From: Acinetobacter wuhouensis
GTDB lineage: Bacteria; Pseudomonadota; Gammaproteobacteria; Pseudomonadales; Moraxellaceae
NCBI RefSeq assembly: GCF_001696605.3
Contig: NZ_CP031716.1
Location: 682,001 to 746,000, forward strand
Length of the DNA: 64,000 nucleotides
Direction: 5' to 3'
Every line of letters starts with the position of its first letter. Positions within the stretch are counted from its first letter, which is position 1. Below are positions 1 through 9,540 of the stretch, piece by piece. The notes beneath the pieces were generated by a model. It made no database searches. It had not been told where the DNA came from and saw only the letters and a program-made list of their open reading frames with translations. The position numbers and the translations under genes are program-made.

Positions 1-783
1 GTTTAGTGGATTAAATACATAGTTATCTAAAGGGTCTAATGATCCACCAAATTCTAACCAAAACTCATCTAAATTGGTTTTTACACGATTTTGATCGCGT
101 TTTTTACGACTATGTTGATAGAAATGATTTTGATTAGATACACCTACAATATGTTTAACTTCATAGAACTCACAAAGTGTAGATAAACTATGTAATAACA
201 GTTGTTTAGGTCGTAAACCATATAATGATTTTGTTAAATGCTTAATCGTATCCAGATTAATTTTATCTTGTTTTCCTGCTTGTAACCCTCCAATAAAGAA
301 TGTTGGTTCTCCATTTAGAATAATATATGAGAAACTCAAAGCATATTGAACTTGTCCATCTAATTCTAGAAGAATACAACTTTCCCCCTCTCTACGATGT
401 TTACCTTTAAAATGTAAATTAAGTGTTAAAAGCTGTGGATTTTCTCCTTCAATTTGATATTGAAGTAATGGGAGAGCTTTATTTTCACATAGTTCAGTGT
501 TAACTTTTGAAAATAACCAATCATAATGATTGGTGAGGCTTAGTAGTTTTTGATTATTATCAAAGCTATTACTTAAATAAGCATTGTGAAATTTAAGATA
601 AAAGTCAGCTTCATGTTCTGATCGCCATTGGATGATCTGTGGATCTGAATTTAGATATTTAACCCAATTTAAGTTATTATTCCAGTCTAATAAAAATCTT
701 AAAATATATCTTGTATATTTTGAATAAGACGATTGAGTAATCACAAATGGGATTACTAGCCAATAATAAAATGGGTTAAGCAT
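1..783 (-). CDS. DUF535 (VirK/YbjX-type) protein, 3' end cut by window
   Basis: An open frame on the minus strand runs without a stop from an ATG at 783 to the window edge, giving 261 visible residues. The stretch FFIGGLQAGK followed by LYGLRPKQLLL is typical of the DUF535 family (VirK of Shigella, YbjX of E. coli). These are about 300 aa long, so roughly 30-40 C-terminal residues should lie outside. The family is linked to virulence and antimicrobial peptide resistance, but its biochemical role is unknown. An AAGG ribosome site lies 8 nt before the ATG at 783 and only 2 nt before an ATG at 789, so 783 is preferred. The first 20 residues are hydrophobic and aromatic. Confidence 0.8.
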   Translation of the reverse strand, partial: MLNPFYYWLVIPFVITQSSYSKYTRYILRFLLDWNNNLNWVKYLNSDPQIIQWRSEHEADFYLKFHNAYLSNSFDNNQKLLSLTNHYDWLFSKVNTELCENKALPLLQYQIEGENPQLLTLNLHFKGKHRREGESCILLELDGQVQYALSFSYIILNGEPTFFIGGLQAGKQDKINLDTIKHLTKSLYGLRPKQLLLHSLSTLCEFYEVKHIVGVSNQNHFYQHSRKKRDQNRVKTNLDEFWLEFGGSLDPLDNYVFNPLN

Positions 784-995
784 TGTCATTACCTTATATA
801 TACATCTATGCTGTATATAAATTAATTTACGTCAAGTCAGAATTTAGAAATGATATTTTAATGCAAGTTTCTAAATGTATATGATAGCTTAGTTTTGTAA
901 GGATAATAAGCATGGTCTTAATTCTAGATTACACTTAGTTATTGGTACAACTATAAAGTAATTTTTATGTTCTTTCTTAAGCTAAGCTAAAAATA

Positions 996-1868
996 TTACG
1001 ATTTAGGTTTATACAAATTCTTCCCACCTTCTAACTTGCGAAAACGCTTATAAGCCCATAAATATTGTTCTGGTGCGATATTGATCATTCGTTCCATTTC
1101 TTTATTCAACGTATCGACAGAAAGCTGTAAATCTTTAGAGTTAATATCTTTAGATAATTCAGTGAAGTGTAGATCAAAGCCAGAGTAGTTTGGACGGCGA
1201 ATACAGCTTAGTCCAACGACTGAGCATTGGGTTTTTGCTGCTAATTTAGAAAGTAGGGTGGAAGAAAAAGCTTTTTGCCCATAAAAATCTGAATAGATGC
1301 CACCAGAATCTTTTGGAATATGATCAGGTAAAATTGCTGAAAATCCACCTTGTTTTAAATGCTTAAATAAAGCGCGAACACCCGTATCATCTGTAGGAAC
1401 AAGGGTTGCATTGAGTTGTTCTCTTGATTCTATCATGAACTTATCGAGATCTTTATTTTTACTCGGTTTATACATGATGACAGGTGCTGTATGCTGATTC
1501 ACCCAAGCATTCATGATTTCCCAAGTCCCAAAATGAGGAACCACACCTAAAGTGCCATTGGGATTTTTTAAAGCTTCCAGAAAAATTTCAGCATTATGTA
1601 CTTGTTTGATTTGTGACAAAGCAAATTCAGGAGATGAACCCCAAATTTTGATTGATTCCACATAAGTCATACATTGACTTTTTAAACTCGCCTTAACCAA
1701 TTGAATTTTTTGCTGATCATTGAGTTCTGGATATGCCACATTGATATTTAATTCAGTCGTACGTCGTGCTGAAGAATGTGTAGTAAATAATATACTACCA
1801 GCACCACGTGCCAATGTCTGAAGTATTGGCATTGGTAGGCGCGAGAAATTTTTGAGTAAGTTATACAT
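996..1868 (-). CDS. LpxL/LpxM (HtrB)-family lipid A-type acyltransferase
   Basis: The 290-aa protein belongs to the lysophospholipid/lipid A acyltransferase superfamily. It has the HX4E catalytic motif (HFGTWE, near residue 112) and a later PDHIPKDSGG segment, both typical of HtrB-type enzymes. The family moves an acyl chain from acyl-ACP to lipid A or a related lipid at the inner membrane. It lies 12 bp after a small two-TM gene and both read away from aspS, so the two are probably co-transcribed. No good Shine-Dalgarno site precedes the ATG. Whether it is the true LpxL, LpxM or another acyltransferase cannot be decided from the sequence alone. Confidence 0.82.
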   Translation of the reverse strand: MYNLLKNFSRLPMPILQTLARGAGSILFTTHSSARRTTELNINVAYPELNDQQKIQLVKASLKSQCMTYVESIKIWGSSPEFALSQIKQVHNAEIFLEALKNPNGTLGVVPHFGTWEIMNAWVNQHTAPVIMYKPSKNKDLDKFMIESREQLNATLVPTDDTGVRALFKHLKQGGFSAILPDHIPKDSGGIYSDFYGQKAFSSTLLSKLAAKTQCSVVGLSCIRRPNYSGFDLHFTELSKDINSKDLQLSVDTLNKEMERMINIAPEQYLWAYKRFRKLEGGKNLYKPKS

Positions 1869-1880
1869 GTATGGCTTTAA

Positions 1881-2108
1881 TTATCGAGCTTCATCACGAT
1901 TGTCATTGCCTTTCACGACCAAATAAATCAAAGATGCCATAATGAGGAAACCACCACCAAAACAGCTTAAGCAGAATAATAAAATACGTTGATATTTATC
2001 TAAATCGAAAAGTTGATGGTTGAGGATATATAAGACAAAGCCCCATTGAATCAGAGAAAACGCAATAAGAATAATCGTATGACGACGAACATTGGGACGC
2101 ATAGCCAT
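1881..2108 (-). CDS. Small two-TM membrane protein, unknown function
   Basis: A 75-aa protein with two hydrophobic helices, about residues 12-29 and 39-64, separated by a short polar loop and ending in a charged tail (GNDNRDEAR). AAGG lies 10 nt before the ATG; an ATG two codons downstream is an alternative. It sits between the aspS terminator and the acyltransferase gene and is separated from the latter by 12 bp, so a shared transcript is likely. I do not recognise a named family. Confidence 0.7.
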   Translation of the reverse strand: MAMRPNVRRHTIILIAFSLIQWGFVLYILNHQLFDLDKYQRILLFCLSCFGGGFLIMASLIYLVVKGNDNRDEAR

Positions 2109-2216
2109 GGGAGAATTACCTTGTCAAAGAACGAGCTTAGTATGCCATTTTTGAGAACGAATCTCAATTTAATATCAGCTTCGATGTATTTATCTACATA
2201 TAACTTGTTTAAATCA

Positions 2217-2244
2217 ATAAAAAAACCCTGCACGATGGCAGGGT
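2217..2244 (-). terminator. Rho-independent terminator after aspS
   Basis: The stem ACCCTGC/GCAGGGT (2225-2231 with 2238-2244) has a 6-nt loop. An A-run on its left reads as a U-run in the minus-strand transcript. It lies 20 bp past the aspS stop. Confidence 0.85.
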
Positions 2245-2263
2245 CTTCACTGGTCTAAAAGAA

Positions 2264-4051
2264 TTAAGCTTCTTTTGTTTCAGCTTTTGGTTTTTCACGT
2301 AAGCGAATACCCAAGTCACGCAATTGATTTGGCTCAACTGGTGCTGGCGCTTGTGTCAATGGACATTCAGCTGTTTTGGTTTTCGGGAATGCAATCACGT
2401 CACGGATTGAAGATGCACCTGTCATCAACATCACTAAACGGTCAAGACCGAATGCCAAACCACCATGTGGAGGCGCACCGAATTTCAATGCATTTAATAA
2501 GAAGCTGAATTTTTCTTCTGCTTCTTCTTCACCAATACCAAGCGCTTCAAAAATCGCTTTTTGCATTTCAAGGTTGAAGATACGCAGTGAACCACCGCCC
2601 ACTTCCGTACCATTCAATACCATGTCATACGCAACTGAAAGTGCAGCGCCTGGATTGTTTTTCACTTCTTCAACACTTGATTTTGGCAGTGTGAATGGGT
2701 GGTGAACAGAAGTCCATTTGCCATCATCAGTTTCTTCGAACATTGGGAAATCAACAACCCAAAGCGGCGCCCACTCGCATGTTGCAAGTTTCATATCGTG
2801 ACCAACTTTGATACGTAAAGCACCCATTGCATCGTTTACAACTTTGGCTTTATCTGCACCGAAGAATACGATGTCGCCATTTTCAGCACCAACACGTTTC
2901 AACAAATCAAGTACGATTGGCTCGATGAATTTAACGATTGGAGATTGAAGACCTTCAATGCCTTTTTCAAGTTCGTTGACTTTGATATAAGCCAAACCTT
3001 TCGCACCGTAGATACCAACGAATTTAGTATATTCGTCGATTTGGCTACGTGGAAGCGCACCTGCACCTGGTACACGAAGTGCAACGATACGACCTTTAGG
3101 ATCTTTTGCAGGCCCTGCGAATACTTTGAATTCAACGTCTTGCATCATGTCTGCAACGTCAACCAATTTCAAAGGAATACGCATATCTGGTTTATCAGAT
3201 GCATAATCACGCATCGCATCTGCATAAGTCATACGCGGGAATTTGTCGAACTCAACATTTAAAAGTTCTTTGAACATTTTAATGGTTAAAGTTTCCATCA
3301 AATCCATGATGTCATCGTCACTCATGAACGATGTTTCAACGTCGATTTGAGTAAATTCAGGCTGACGATCCGCACGTAAGTCTTCGTCACGGAAACATTT
3401 AGCGATTTGGTAATAACGGTCAATACCACCCACCATTAACAACTGTTTGAACAATTGTGGTGATTGTGGAAGTGCATAGAAGCTACCGTTAGATACACGA
3501 CTTGGTACTAAATAGTCACGCGCACCTTCAGGTGTTGCACGTGTTAAAACAGGTGTTTCAACGTCTAAGAAACCATTTTCTTCGAAATAGTTACGAATTA
3601 AGTTGGTCAATTTAGAACGGAAGCGTAAACGGTCAATCATTTCAGGACGACGAATATCGAGGAAACGATATTTCAAACGTACTTCTTCAGAAATGTTGGC
3701 ATTCTCATCATTCAATGGGAATGGAGGAGTTTCAGATGCAGCAAGAACTTCGATTTCTTTACCTAAAACTTCGATTTGACCACTCACCATATTGGCATTT
3801 TCTGTGCCTTCATAGCGACGACGTACACGACCAACGATTTTTAATACGAATTCTGAACGTGCTTTGTCTGCTGTTGCAAAAGCTTCAGGTGTATCTGGGT
3901 CGATTACAACTTGCACTAGACCATCACGGTCACGCATATCAAGGAAAATAACACCACCGTGGTCACGGCGACGATGAACCCAACCGCATAAGGTAACGGT
4001 TTGGTCAATTTGAGCTTCGGTTAAAGAACCGCAATAATGAGTTCGCATCAT
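2264..4051 (-). CDS. aspS: Aspartyl-tRNA synthetase
   Basis: Class II synthetase charging tRNA-Asp. The N-terminal OB-fold ([20 protein letters not shown]) is followed by the catalytic core with motif 2 ([18 protein letters not shown]) and motif 3 ([15 protein letters not shown]). An insertion/GAD domain lies in the middle, as in bacterial AspRS. With the start at 4051 the protein is 595 aa, the normal length. The frame stays open upstream to 4105, but the extra residues do not match the family, whose N-terminus is MRTHYCG; the adjacent ATG at 4048 is an equal alternative. Many proteobacteria with this type of enzyme also charge tRNA-Asn; this cannot be judged here. Confidence 0.97.
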   Translation of the reverse strand: MMRTHYCGSLTEAQIDQTVTLCGWVHRRRDHGGVIFLDMRDRDGLVQVVIDPDTPEAFATADKARSEFVLKIVGRVRRRYEGTENANMVSGQIEVLGKEIEVLAASETPPFPLNDENANISEEVRLKYRFLDIRRPEMIDRLRFRSKLTNLIRNYFEENGFLDVETPVLTRATPEGARDYLVPSRVSNGSFYALPQSPQLFKQLLMVGGIDRYYQIAKCFRDEDLRADRQPEFTQIDVETSFMSDDDIMDLMETLTIKMFKELLNVEFDKFPRMTYADAMRDYASDKPDMRIPLKLVDVADMMQDVEFKVFAGPAKDPKGRIVALRVPGAGALPRSQIDEYTKFVGIYGAKGLAYIKVNELEKGIEGLQSPIVKFIEPIVLDLLKRVGAENGDIVFFGADKAKVVNDAMGALRIKVGHDMKLATCEWAPLWVVDFPMFEETDDGKWTSVHHPFTLPKSSVEEVKNNPGAALSVAYDMVLNGTEVGGGSLRIFNLEMQKAIFEALGIGEEEAEEKFSFLLNALKFGAPPHGGLAFGLDRLVMLMTGASSIRDVIAFPKTKTAECPLTQAPAPVEPNQLRDLGIRLREKPKAETKEA

Positions 4052-4236
4052 AGCGTTAGAAATCCAACTATATGGGTTAAGGAAGCGAGTACGTAAACAG
4101 CGCATCGCCTAAAAATGTAATGTGAGATTATGCCTCTTTGAGCAGTCAGTCACAAGGACTTCGACTAAAAACTAAGAGATTGCCTCATAAATTTAAGCTG
4201 ATTTGAATAAAACTTTAGTGACAAAATCGGCAAAGT

Positions 4237-5007
4237 TTAAATCTCATCAAAATATTTACGATAGTTCAAAATACTAAACAAAAGACAACCTAGTGTAAAA
4301 CACAGCATCGCACCTTGGGTAAAACCTTTGGCAAAGAACCCAATCCAATTATATAGGTCAGTCTGTTGTGGGATGAAACCTTGAGTTTTTGCGAAATATA
4401 TATAATAAAAACAGCCACTAAATAATGAAATGAGAAATAAGAAAAAACCAAATACCTGAGTTTTATAAGTTGAGATATGATCCATTCGATATTTAAAAAA
4501 ATAATGTATTCCCATCCATGCTAAAAAAGGTAGCGCAATAGCAGAACAGCCGATTTGCAAAACCTTGTGCATGGGATAGGTATGCTGAAAAAGTGTCACA
4601 GGTTGGGCTAAAAAAGTTTTAAATGCAAAGGTTCTAAAATCTAAGTGAGTTAGACCATCCCAAATAATATGTGTCGCTGTACCTATGATGATTGCCAAAA
4701 TCATCCAGATAAAAAATTGAATGAAAGTTGTGATCGAGTTGATATTTAAGGGCTTATTTAAGCCCAAAAATTTAAAAAGAAATGGGCGATATAAGCCATA
4801 CCATAAAAAACAGAATAATAAACCGACCAAAAGGTCAGGATAAATAATGCCTTTAAATTGATGATTCAAATGAATTTCTGTTTTAACCAACAGTCGATAT
4901 AAATCAGGTGTCATTGTCCCAATCGCTATTGCTGCTATTGGCAGACGATTGCCTGAAAGTTTAGAAAGTGGTGGTGCTAAAACAGCATGAGAAAGGGTAA
5001 AAGGCAT
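4237..5007 (-). CDS. DUF4184 family membrane protein
   Basis: The N-terminus MPFTLSHAVLAPPL is the hallmark of the DUF4184 family. The 256-aa protein has about six to seven hydrophobic segments and histidine-containing stretches (SH at the start, THIIWDGLTH in the middle). These recall the metal-dependent membrane hydrolase YdjM/YfhO-like families, but no reaction is established. In-frame ATGs at 5031 and 5037 would add 8-10 residues; no start has a clear ribosome site, so the family-conserved MPFTLSH start is chosen. Its promoter region is shared with the divergent TonB receptor and its Zur-like palindrome, so zinc control of this gene is possible but unproven. Confidence 0.75.
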   Translation of the reverse strand: MPFTLSHAVLAPPLSKLSGNRLPIAAIAIGTMTPDLYRLLVKTEIHLNHQFKGIIYPDLLVGLLFCFLWYGLYRPFLFKFLGLNKPLNINSITTFIQFFIWMILAIIIGTATHIIWDGLTHLDFRTFAFKTFLAQPVTLFQHTYPMHKVLQIGCSAIALPFLAWMGIHYFFKYRMDHISTYKTQVFGFFLFLISLFSGCFYYIYFAKTQGFIPQQTDLYNWIGFFAKGFTQGAMLCFTLGCLLFSILNYRKYFDEI

Positions 5008-5090
5008 TGCTTTAAAAGGTTGAATGATCATTTTCATTTGATTCTAAACAAAATCTTTTAATGGGAATGTTTTTTATTGCAAAAAAATAG

Positions 5091-5111
5091 AAATGTTATA
5101 ATATAACATTT
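5091..5111. promoter_or_regulatory. Zur-box-like perfect palindrome
   Basis: Two 10-bp arms, AAATGTTATA and TATAACATTT, flank a central A with no mismatch. The core GTTATAATATAAC resembles the gammaproteobacterial Zur operator known from the E. coli znu promoters. It ends 30 bp before the start of the TonB receptor gene, as expected for a repressor site overlapping a promoter. Confidence 0.85.
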
Positions 5112-5141
5112 ATTAAGAATACTGAGCTTCGAGAGCATTCC

Positions 5142-7277
5142 ATGTCTTTTTCAAAAAGTGTCCTGACACTTTCTATTACCGCTGTTTTTACTACATCTAT
5201 CTGGGCAGATGATCAAACCAATTCTGCGCAAGTTAGTTCATTTCAAGCGCATACAGCACAGCAACCTCAACAATTAGAAACAATCAAAGTAACAGCACAT
5301 CCTTTGGTTCGTTCAGACAAAGATTTTGGGGAGGTGGATGAGACTGTTTCACGTGAAAAATTGCAACAAGCAGGCACAACGATAGGCGAAGCTTTGAAAG
5401 ATGAATTAGGTGTGTATTCTAATTCTTTTGGCTCAGGTTCAAGTCGTCCTGTGATTCGTGGGCAGGACGGCGCTCGGGTGAAAGTGACACAAAATGCAAC
5501 AGAAAGTATGGATGTATCGAGTTTATCTCCCGATCATGCTGTTACTGTTGACCCTCAGCTGGCGCAGAAAGTTGAGGTGATTCGTGGGCCATCAACCTTG
5601 CTCTATGGTGCAGGTTCAGTCGGTGGTTTGGTGAATGTTGTAGATACTAAAATTCCAACAGTCATGCCTGAAAATAGTTACGAAGGTAATGTTGGCGTAC
5701 GTTACAACTCAGGCAATGATGAAAAACTAGGACATGCAGGTGTAACACTCGGCTTGGGTTCAAATGTAGCTTTGCGTGTGGAAGGCTTAAAACGTGAAGC
5801 CAATGATTATATTACGCCAAATTATAGTGTGATCGAAGATCATGGTGATCATACTCACACTATAAAAGAACGTCGTGTAGGCAATACATTCTCTGAATCT
5901 GACAACGTCAATGTCGGTTTATCTTGGATTGGTGAACGTGGTTTTGCAGGTGTCTCTTATAGCAATCGCCAAGACAAATATGGTCTGCCAGGGCATAGTC
6001 ATGAATATGAATCCTGTCATCCACATGGTGATCATTTACATTGTGGCGGACATGACGATCACGATCATTCGGATGAACATGAGCATTCTGCACATGATGA
6101 ACACGATCACGATCATTCAGGTGCAGGGCCGTGGATTGATATGAAAACTGAGCGTTATGATTTTCGTTCTGAGCTGAATGAGCCATTTGCAGGTTTTAAA
6201 AAATTACGTGCACAGGCGAGCTATACCGATTATCAACATGATGAAATCGAAGGTAGTGAAGCCATGACGACTTTTGAAAGCAAAGCTTATGAAGGTCGTA
6301 TTGAGCTAGTCCATAATCCAATTGCACAGTGGGAAGGTGTATGGGGTGTGCAAGCCAGCCAGCAAAAATTGGATATTTCAGGTGAAGAAGCGATTTTTGC
6401 TCCAAATAAAACTCAAAAATACAGTTTATTTGGCTTAGAACACCGTCAGTTTGGCGATGTGCATGTGGAGTTAGGCACACGCTTTGATCATCAAAAAATC
6501 GAGATTGACTCGAAGCAAAAAAATTATGATGGCAATGCGATTTCAGTATCGGGTGCAGCAAATTGGGAGTTTAAACCAGATTACACATTATCTCTGTCAG
6601 CTTCACATCAACAGCGTTTACCGACTGCGCAAGAGCTGTATTCAAATGGTGGACATTTCGCCACCAATACTTATGAACTGGGCAATGAGAATTTAGATAA
6701 AGAAAAATCTAATAATGTTGAGTTAGGGCTACATTATGAGGGTGATCAACTGAGTTATCACGTGCATGTGTATCATAATTGGTTCGATCACTATATTTAT
6801 GCCAAAACTTTAGATCAGTATGAAAACTTTCGTTTGATTGAATATCGTCAAGCCGATGCGAAGTTTTATGGTACTGAAGCTGAGGTAGCTTATCAGTGGA
6901 ATGATACTTATAACACCAGTTTATTTGGTGATTATGTGCGCGGTAAAATTGAAGATGAAAATGCACCACGAGTGCCTGCAGGTCGCTTAGGTACACGTGT
7001 TAAAGCGGATTTTGATGAGCATTGGTCTGGTTCTGCTGAATATTATCACGTGTTTAATCAAGATAAATTTGCAGCTTATGAGGCTGAAACGAAAGGCTAT
7101 AATATGGTCAATGTGGGTGTTGCATATAAATATCCATTGTCAGGTAAGCAAGAAGCAAATGTATTTTTCAATGCCAATAACTTGCTTGATGAAACCGTTT
7201 ATGAACACACCTCTTTCTTAGCGAATATTCCACAAATCGGACGTAATTTTGTGGTTGGTGTAAATTATAAGTTCTAA
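5142..7277 (+). CDS. znuD: TonB-dependent zinc receptor, ZnuD type
   Basis: A 711-aa outer-membrane receptor. It has a signal peptide (cut near SIWA/DDQ), a TonB-box-like segment (LETIKVTAHP, about residues 44-53), a plug domain (VIRGQDGARVKV; VIRGPSTLLYGAGSVGGLVNVVD) and a beta-barrel ending in the terminal aromatic VGVNYKF. A very His/Asp-rich extracellular loop at about residues 285-328 is the feature used by ZnuD of Neisseria to capture zinc. Together with the Zur-like palindrome upstream, this points to high-affinity zinc uptake under zinc limitation. GAGAG six nt before the ATG supports the start. Other metals (Cu, Ni) cannot be excluded from the loop alone. Confidence 0.9.
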   Translation: MSFSKSVLTLSITAVFTTSIWADDQTNSAQVSSFQAHTAQQPQQLETIKVTAHPLVRSDKDFGEVDETVSREKLQQAGTTIGEALKDELGVYSNSFGSGSSRPVIRGQDGARVKVTQNATESMDVSSLSPDHAVTVDPQLAQKVEVIRGPSTLLYGAGSVGGLVNVVDTKIPTVMPENSYEGNVGVRYNSGNDEKLGHAGVTLGLGSNVALRVEGLKREANDYITPNYSVIEDHGDHTHTIKERRVGNTFSESDNVNVGLSWIGERGFAGVSYSNRQDKYGLPGHSHEYESCHPHGDHLHCGGHDDHDHSDEHEHSAHDEHDHDHSGAGPWIDMKTERYDFRSELNEPFAGFKKLRAQASYTDYQHDEIEGSEAMTTFESKAYEGRIELVHNPIAQWEGVWGVQASQQKLDISGEEAIFAPNKTQKYSLFGLEHRQFGDVHVELGTRFDHQKIEIDSKQKNYDGNAISVSGAANWEFKPDYTLSLSASHQQRLPTAQELYSNGGHFATNTYELGNENLDKEKSNNVELGLHYEGDQLSYHVHVYHNWFDHYIYAKTLDQYENFRLIEYRQADAKFYGTEAEVAYQWNDTYNTSLFGDYVRGKIEDENAPRVPAGRLGTRVKADFDEHWSGSAEYYHVFNQDKFAAYEAETKGYNMVNVGVAYKYPLSGKQEANVFFNANNLLDETVYEHTSFLANIPQIGRNFVVGVNYKF

Positions 7278-7321
7278 ATTATTCGCATTCATTCACCAAA
7301 TCATTATTGAAAAATAATGGG

Positions 7322-7358
7322 AAAAAACCTAGTCTGGCCTAAGTAGACTAGGTTTTTT
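7322..7358 (+). terminator. Strong terminator after the TonB receptor, overlapping the next gene's leader
   Basis: A perfect 14-bp stem (AAAAAACCTAGTCT with AGACTAGGTTTTTT) with a 9-nt loop ends in a T-run. It stops 3 bp before the ATG of the following phospholipase D-family gene, and the only AGG ribosome site of that gene lies inside its 3' arm. Confidence 0.93.
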
Positions 7359-7361
7359 CTT

Positions 7362-8825
7362 ATGCGTATTTTTAATAAAATTCATGACAAGCTGAATTGG
7401 TCCAAGCGACGCTATTTCAGTATCATTTTGGGTGTATTGGCTTTAGGATATTTATCGTCCGCGATTTATCATACCTACAAACCTTTACCAGAGGGATTGA
7501 ATTTTACAGGTCAACTTCGTCATGCCAAGGTCAAGTTTATTGCAGATGAAACGTATATCGATGCTCAAGAGCAACAACAACTTGATCAACGTATCTTTGA
7601 TCAAGCTTTGCAATTGATTAAGCAAGCGAAAACCACCATTGTCGTCGATATGTTTTTATTTAACAGTGAGGTGGGTGAGTCTAAAATTCAGCAAAGAGCA
7701 TTAACTCATCAATTGACGGAAGCTTTGATTAACCAAAAAATAGTTAATCCAAGCCTTGAGATTAAATTTATTACCGATCCAATTAACTCCGTGTATGGTG
7801 GCATTCAACCAGAACAATATCGCCAGTTACGTTTAGGCGGAATTGAAGTTATAGAAACCAATCTTGTACCGCTTCGTACATCTAATCCAACATGGTCTGG
7901 AATTTGGTATTTGTGTTGTCAAGATATAGGCAATAATCCTGAAAAAGGTTGGTTAAATAATCCTTTTGGTAAAGAAAAAATAACAGTACGAAGCTATTTA
8001 AATTTATTTAATTTCAAAGCCAATCACCGTAAAACGATTGTGGTCGACACGGATGATGGTTGGAAAACCTTAGTGACTTCGGCAAATCCGCATGATGGCA
8101 GTTCACGTCATTCCAATGTGGCGTTGATGGTTGATGGTGCAATTGCCACTGATCTTTTAAAAACAGAACAAGCTGTGGCACATATGTCAGGTGCTGATAT
8201 GCCTTTTGTGATTTTAGGCAAACTACCTGAAGACCGAAATGATCCACAAGTTCAAGTACTCACAGAAAAAGCAATTTATGATGCAGTTGTGAAAATGTTA
8301 GATACGGCTAAAGCCAGTGATCAAATTGATTTAGCAATGTTTTATTTGTCGGAACGTAAGATTATTAAAGGTTTAATTGCTGCGAAAGAACGTGGTGTAA
8401 AATTGCGAGTTCTACTTGATCCGAATAAAGATGCATTTGGTCGTCAAAAGAATGGTATTCCCAACCGTCAGGTCGCATCTGAGTTACATGATGCTGGTGT
8501 TGATGTGCGTTGGTGTAATACCCAAGGTGAGCAATGCCATAGCAAAATGATTGTGAAACGTAATGCGCAATCTGCGGAAATGATTCTAGGTTCAGCGAAT
8601 TTCACCGCACGTAATTTAAAAAATTATAATTTGGAAACTGATTTACGTGTTGTTGGTCAGCCACAGCAACAAGTTTTCATTGACGCAGATCAGTATTTTA
8701 ATACAGCTTGGTCTAACTTAAATGGTCGAAATATGAGTGTAGATTACAGTAAATTTGCGGATGAATCTAAGTTCAAATATGGCGTCTATCGTTTTATGGA
8801 ATGGAGTGGGTTGTCGACTTTTTAA
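7362..8825 (+). CDS. Phospholipase D / cardiolipin synthase-family protein
   Basis: A 487-aa protein with one N-terminal membrane anchor (about residues 19-37) and two PLD domains. The first HKD motif is complete (HRKTIVVD, about residue 222, followed by TSANPHDGS). The second is HSKMIVKR (about residue 393) followed by LGSANFTARN; it keeps His and Lys but has Arg where the motif usually has Asp. The family exchanges phosphatidyl groups or hydrolyses phosphodiesters at the membrane. Resemblance to cardiolipin synthases is general only; it could instead be a nuclease-like or phospholipase enzyme. The ATG directly follows the terminator of the upstream gene, so the usual promoter and ribosome-site spacing is missing. 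Confidence 0.82.
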   Translation: MRIFNKIHDKLNWSKRRYFSIILGVLALGYLSSAIYHTYKPLPEGLNFTGQLRHAKVKFIADETYIDAQEQQQLDQRIFDQALQLIKQAKTTIVVDMFLFNSEVGESKIQQRALTHQLTEALINQKIVNPSLEIKFITDPINSVYGGIQPEQYRQLRLGGIEVIETNLVPLRTSNPTWSGIWYLCCQDIGNNPEKGWLNNPFGKEKITVRSYLNLFNFKANHRKTIVVDTDDGWKTLVTSANPHDGSSRHSNVALMVDGAIATDLLKTEQAVAHMSGADMPFVILGKLPEDRNDPQVQVLTEKAIYDAVVKMLDTAKASDQIDLAMFYLSERKIIKGLIAAKERGVKLRVLLDPNKDAFGRQKNGIPNRQVASELHDAGVDVRWCNTQGEQCHSKMIVKRNAQSAEMILGSANFTARNLKNYNLETDLRVVGQPQQQVFIDADQYFNTAWSNLNGRNMSVDYSKFADESKFKYGVYRFMEWSGLSTF

Positions 8826-8836
8826 TATACGATTGA

Positions 8837-8907
8837 ATCTCCCTAAATCCCTCTTTTCCAAAGAGGGACTTTTCTCACTTTTTTAAGGTGAGTGTTAGGG
8901 GAAGATA
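8837..8907. repeat. Intergenic palindromic repeat, relative of the MITE core
   Basis: The stem CCCTCTTT/AAAGAGGG, followed by a TTCTCACTTTTTTAAGGTGAG hairpin-like half, lies between two convergent genes. CCCTAA and TTAGGG motifs occur at the two ends. It resembles, loosely, the core of the elements at 22.1 and 23.5 kb and may act as a bidirectional transcription stop. Confidence 0.5.
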
Positions 8908-8910
8908 TTT

Positions 8911-9369
8911 TTAATTTTTAGGTTCAGGATTCGGTGGAACCATTTTATCCAAATCTTTATCAGATACCTGATCCAATTCTTTGATATCGGTTTTAATTTT
9001 CCATTTCTCAAGATCATCGACAGGTTTCGGTAAACGTGCTTCTAGCCAATCGCAAACAACGTCAGGTGGGAAGTCAGCATGATTACATTGAATCACCCAT
9101 GAAAGGAATTGTTTTGCATCACCATTCATATAAGGTGGTGGTGAAACAGGTAAAAATTGAGTCGGTAGGCGTTCATTTTTAGAAATGTAATTGAGCACAT
9201 GTCCTAATTCTTGTACGGTCTGCCATGCTAAAGGATGTTCGATATTAATCTGAAATTTAAACCACCAAGCCGACTTTCCATCTGAACCATAGCTGTCAAT
9301 AAAAGCCTCTTGCACACTCGGCACTTTACAGAAAAATTGATGTAAACGGTCAAAACTTAGTTCAGCCAC
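8911..9369 (-). CDS. Conserved-looking hypothetical protein, 152 aa
   Basis: A soluble protein without signal peptide or TM segment. It contains tryptophan-rich stretches (SAWWFKFQINIEHP, FLSWVIQCNHADFPPDVVCDWLEARLP) and a polar Pro/Asn/Asp/Lys tail. Codon use matches its neighbours and the frame is clean, so it is probably real. I do not recognise the family. It converges on the phospholipase D gene and diverges from the RcnB-like gene. Confidence 0.65.
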   Translation of the reverse strand: MAELSFDRLHQFFCKVPSVQEAFIDSYGSDGKSAWWFKFQINIEHPLAWQTVQELGHVLNYISKNERLPTQFLPVSPPPYMNGDAKQFLSWVIQCNHADFPPDVVCDWLEARLPKPVDDLEKWKIKTDIKELDQVSDKDLDKMVPPNPEPKN

Positions 9370-9540
9370 AATTCAGCATCCATCAGAATAAAACGATATT
9401 TTATCAGATTCAGTTCAGAATAGACTCTGGATAGGCAATAATCATAGAAATGAGTTAAATTTTGTCTATAAATTATTCATTATTTGTCTTAGATTGTGGA
9501 TTATGATTACAGTTAATGAGTCATCTACGTGGGGGTAGAA

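Noticed and set aside
2945..3262. 105-aa plus-strand frame inside aspS
   Set aside because: Shadow of the synthetase gene; no start signal.
5908..6561. His-rich and other minus-strand frames within the zinc receptor gene
   Set aside because: Antisense to the His-rich loop, which yields frames without stops by codon bias only.
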